The translations under genes and the position numbers were made by a program. A stretch of 64,000 nucleotides of DNA from JADKFD01 sp050250665 (GTDB lineage Bacteria > Pseudomonadota > Gammaproteobacteria > Xanthomonadales > SZUA-5). Numbering within the stretch: position 1 is the first letter of the stretch; every line of letters begins with the position of its first letter. The notes beneath the pieces were generated by a model. The model was not told the origin of the DNA, searched no databases, and saw only the letters and a list, made by a program, of their open reading frames with translations. The stretch spans positions 1-64,000 of the forward strand of contig JBFWOF010000001.1 of NCBI GenBank assembly GCA_050250665.1. Direction: 5' to 3'. Shown one piece after another: positions 62,501 through 64,000 of the stretch.

Positions 62501-64000
62501 GGTGGCAGCTGCCAGAGCGCCAGTGGCAGCAACAACATCGCCACGACGACCAACAGCATCGGTGCCAGCGGCACGCTCACCTTCAGCGCCACCTGCACGC
62601 TCGGCGCTGCAGCCACCGGGACGGTGGCCAACACCGCCACGGTCAGCTATGCCAACGACCCGACGGCTGGCAACAACAGCGCCACCGACACCAACAGCAT
62701 CGTGCCGCAAGCGGATCTCAGCATCACCAAGACCGACGGCTCGGCCACGGCAACCGCTGGCAGCAATGTCAGCTACACCATCGTCGCCAGCAATCCAACA
62801 GCGGTCGCGGTCAGCAATGTCGGTGTGGCCGACACCTTCGCCGGCACGCTGAGTGCCTGCACCTGGAGCTGCACCGCCAGTTCTGGCGGCAGCTGCCAGG
62901 CCGCCAGCGGCAGCGGCAATATCGCCACGACGACCAACAGCATCGGCGCCGGTGGCACGCTGAGCTTAAGCGCCACCTGCACCCTGTCGGCCGCGGCGAC
63001 CGGAACCCTGGTCAACACCGCCACGGTCAGCTACACCAATGATCCGACCGCCGGCAACAACTCGGCCACGGATACCGACACCATCCTGCCGCCGCTGGCG
63101 GATCTGTCGATCACCAAGACCGATGGCGTGAGCAGCCTCAATGCCGGTGCCAACACCACCTACACCATTGTGGCCAGCAACCCGACCGCCAATGTGCTGA
63201 GCGATGTCGGCGTGACCGACACTTTCCCGGCCAGTCTGTCGGCCTGCACCTGGACCTGCGCCGCCAGTGCCGGCGGCAGCTGCCAGAACGCCAGTGGCGG
63301 CGGCAATATCGCCACCACCACGAATAGCCTGGGCGCCAGCGGCACGCTGACTTTCAGCGCCACCTGTACCCTCGGCGCTGCGGCCACCGGCACTGTCGCC
63401 AACACCGCTACGGTCAGCTATGCCAACGATCCGACGGCTGGCAACAACTCGGCCACGGATACCGACACCATCGTGCCGCAATCGGATCTCAGCATCACCA
63501 AGACCGATGGTTCGGCTACCGCCACGGCCGGCAGCAACGTGACCTACACCATCGTCGCCAGCAATCCGGCAGCGGTCGCGGTCAGCAATGTCGGTGTGGC
63601 CGACACCTTCGCCGGCACGCTGAGCGCCTGCACCTGGAGCTGCACCGCCAGCTCTGGCGGCAGCTGCCAGGCCGCCAGCGGCAGCGGCAACATCGCCACC
63701 ACCACCAACAGCATCGGTGCCGGCGGCACGCTGAGCTTCAGCGCCACCTGTACCCTGTCGGCCGCGGCGACGGGTACCCTGGTCAACACGGCCACCGTGT
63801 CGTATGCCAACGATCCGACGGCCGGCAATAACTCGGCCGCGGATACCGACACCATCCTGCCGCCGCTGGCAGATCTGTCGATCACCAAGACCGATGGCGT
63901 GAGCAGCCTCAATGCCGGTGCCAACACCACCTACACCATTGTGGCCAGCAACCCGACCGCCAATGTGCTGAGCGATGTCGGCGTGACCGACACTTTCCCG
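59522..64000 (+). CDS. large secreted surface protein with DUF11 repeats, cut by the window edge
   Basis: The frame is open from the ATG at 59522 through the last base (1493 codons), so the end is missing. A signal peptide (RGSQLKLLMTALVLAAGGAAA) is followed by a long beta-rich region (about 90-540, DFNNWGAGRPPDTVGDVGPDHFIQAVNTS). A carboxypeptidase regulatory-like Ig domain comes next (TVQGTVTAASGGAPISGATVTMGSRK), then further beta domains. From about residue 935 tandem DUF11 repeats begin, each with ADLSITKTDG and SYTIVASNP. Such proteins are usually exported adhesins or matrix components. I cannot tell how it is anchored. Confidence 0.85.
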   Translation, partial: MRGSQLKLLMTALVLAAGGAAAQTPVDTGPAIPMASAQDKPIVLEMRRGSSTLIDLRNLPRTPPLKRDWPERHDPPVDRTELPGGRPPEAPLGPVITAPAPSPIANFIGLDFNNWGAGRPPDTVGDVGPDHFIQAVNTSIGIYRKTDGVLLAAFTFDTFMSQGNFGNLCDTDNFGDPVILYDTFEDRWVITDFAFQLDGANNVVNPPGAFECFAVSKTGDPVAGGWNFYSIQVTDGLNDYPKLGIWPDGIYMSANLFGFPAGGSFLGTRVWALNKAQMYANAPTVQVIQFNPPSNEFTLLPANARLQTGTPPIGAPNYFGVVWNFTNAASVYKFKVDWDRTSLSSFTGPFTSIAPASWTNAPATVPALGGNANDTLAPRLMMQNQYTNIGGVESIWLTHTVLGGAASTAAPRWYQVGVTGGSISANTTQAATHTPDTSVNRYIPSLAVDRGGNMLMGYSASSSTLRPAIRWAGRLSSDPVNTLPQTETSLIEGTGSQNTSNRWGDYAAMNLAPDGCTFWFTTEYYITTGGNWQTRIGSTAFPSCTPVTSGTVQGTVTAASGGAPISGATVTMGSRKASTNGSGVYTFTAIPSGNYPSISASSAGFVSGSSSNVVVTDGATTTRDFALATAPVAACLTDTTQADFQTGTGSNIDLTTSPGDVTLLNTAVLDQQNTSVTTSGFGFTSTAWFGQTFTAGASGQLTQVDVNLFCSGCTGTTPNITVSIRAASGDLPTGADLATATIPGFSSGAGGYFTATFASPPTLVSGTAYAIVVRAVSNPSAGTYAYVVSTGSPYANGRRVTSSNSGSTWSGQTTDVGFRTYVKSGFATAGTLISGLKDTNPATGNPSNWASLTWNAATPANTTLRYQAAASNSINGPFNFVGPDSTAGTFFTTSGASLAQFNGNRYLKYKVYLSTTNTAATPTVNDVTVCYGPVSADVSITKTDGVSSLNAGANTTYTIVASNPTVNVLSNVGVTDSFPASLSACTWTCAASSGGSCQSASGSNNIATTTNSIGASGTLTFSATCTLGAAATGTVANTATVSYANDPTAGNNSATDTNSIVPQADLSITKTDGSATATAGSNVSYTIVASNPTAVAVSNVGVADTFAGTLSACTWSCTASSGGSCQAASGSGNIATTTNSIGAGGTLSLSATCTLSAAATGTLVNTATVSYTNDPTAGNNSATDTDTILPPLADLSITKTDGVSSLNAGANTTYTIVASNPTANVLSDVGVTDTFPASLSACTWTCAASAGGSCQNASGGGNIATTTNSLGASGTLTFSATCTLGAAATGTVANTATVSYANDPTAGNNSATDTDTIVPQSDLSITKTDGSATATAGSNVTYTIVASNPAAVAVSNVGVADTFAGTLSACTWSCTASSGGSCQAASGSGNIATTTNSIGAGGTLSFSATCTLSAAATGTLVNTATVSYANDPTAGNNSAADTDTILPPLADLSITKTDGVSSLNAGANTTYTIVASNPTANVLSDVGVTDTFP
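62323..64000 (+). repeat. tandem DUF11 coding repeats of about 385-387 bp in an A-B-A-B-A order
   Basis: Units begin near 62326, 62711, 63098, 63482 and 63869. Odd units carry DGVSSLNAGANTTYTIVASN and even units DGSATATAGSNVSYTIVASN. Units 3 and 5, and 2 and 4, are more alike than neighbours are, so a unit pair of about 771 bp has been duplicated. Confidence 0.88.

Overview
The window is GC-rich and looks like a chromosomal stretch of a gammaproteobacterium, most likely of the Xanthomonadales/Lysobacterales. The basis is codon bias, a dense population of REP-like hairpin repeats (for example GTGGGAGCGG...CAGCCGCGA), and secreted proteins ending in a short F-x-(D/N)-G-F-E tail. A run of ten Ns at 28661-28670 shows that it is a scaffolded, perhaps metagenomic, assembly. 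I found no rRNA or tRNA genes and no clear insertion sequences.

Region 1-10859 is a complete type I-F CRISPR-Cas locus on the minus strand: cas1, a cas2-3 fusion, then csy1, csy2, csy3 and cas6f, followed by a leader and an array of 26 identical 28-bp repeats with 25 spacers of exactly 32 bp. A VapBC-type toxin-antitoxin pair on the plus strand sits between the adaptation genes (cas1, cas2-3) and the interference genes (csy1-cas6f). The gap upstream of vapB holds two imperfect hairpins that resemble the I-F repeat in the same orientation as vapBC. They are either a VapBC operator or a degenerate crRNA-like element. This is the most unusual arrangement in the window.

Region 11000-21300 carries unrelated single genes: two small proteins of unknown function, an HNH endonuclease, an M20 amidohydrolase, a HAD-IB phosphatase, an Asp/Glu racemase, a coiled-coil membrane protein, an Asp/Asn beta-hydroxylase and a polysaccharide deacetylase. 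Between them are a 21-bp minisatellite and several repeat families. Region 21300-28300 holds amtB-glnK behind a perfect sigma-54 promoter match, an MgtE-type magnesium transporter, a TatD-family nuclease, a DUF808 membrane protein and a PA0069-type radical SAM protein.

Region 29150-34873 encodes a soluble NAD-dependent molybdenum formate dehydrogenase (fdsG, fdsB, fdsA, fdsD), in which each of the three intergenic gaps holds repeat-type sequence. Then come a zinc metallopeptidase, a porin, a methyltransferase of archaeal type and a divergent LuxR-type response regulator/histidine kinase pair.

Region 42000-64000 is rich in exported proteins: a seven-repeat FG-GAP protein, a complete Dpp/Opp-type ABC importer operon with overlapping genes, a nine-haem cytochrome, a phospholipase-A2-like lipoprotein and a dihaem protein related to the hydrazine synthase alpha subunit. 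After these lie an MFS exporter with a divergent LysR regulator, a YghU-type glutathione transferase, a small secreted protein, and the start of a large surface protein with DUF11 repeats that runs off the right edge.
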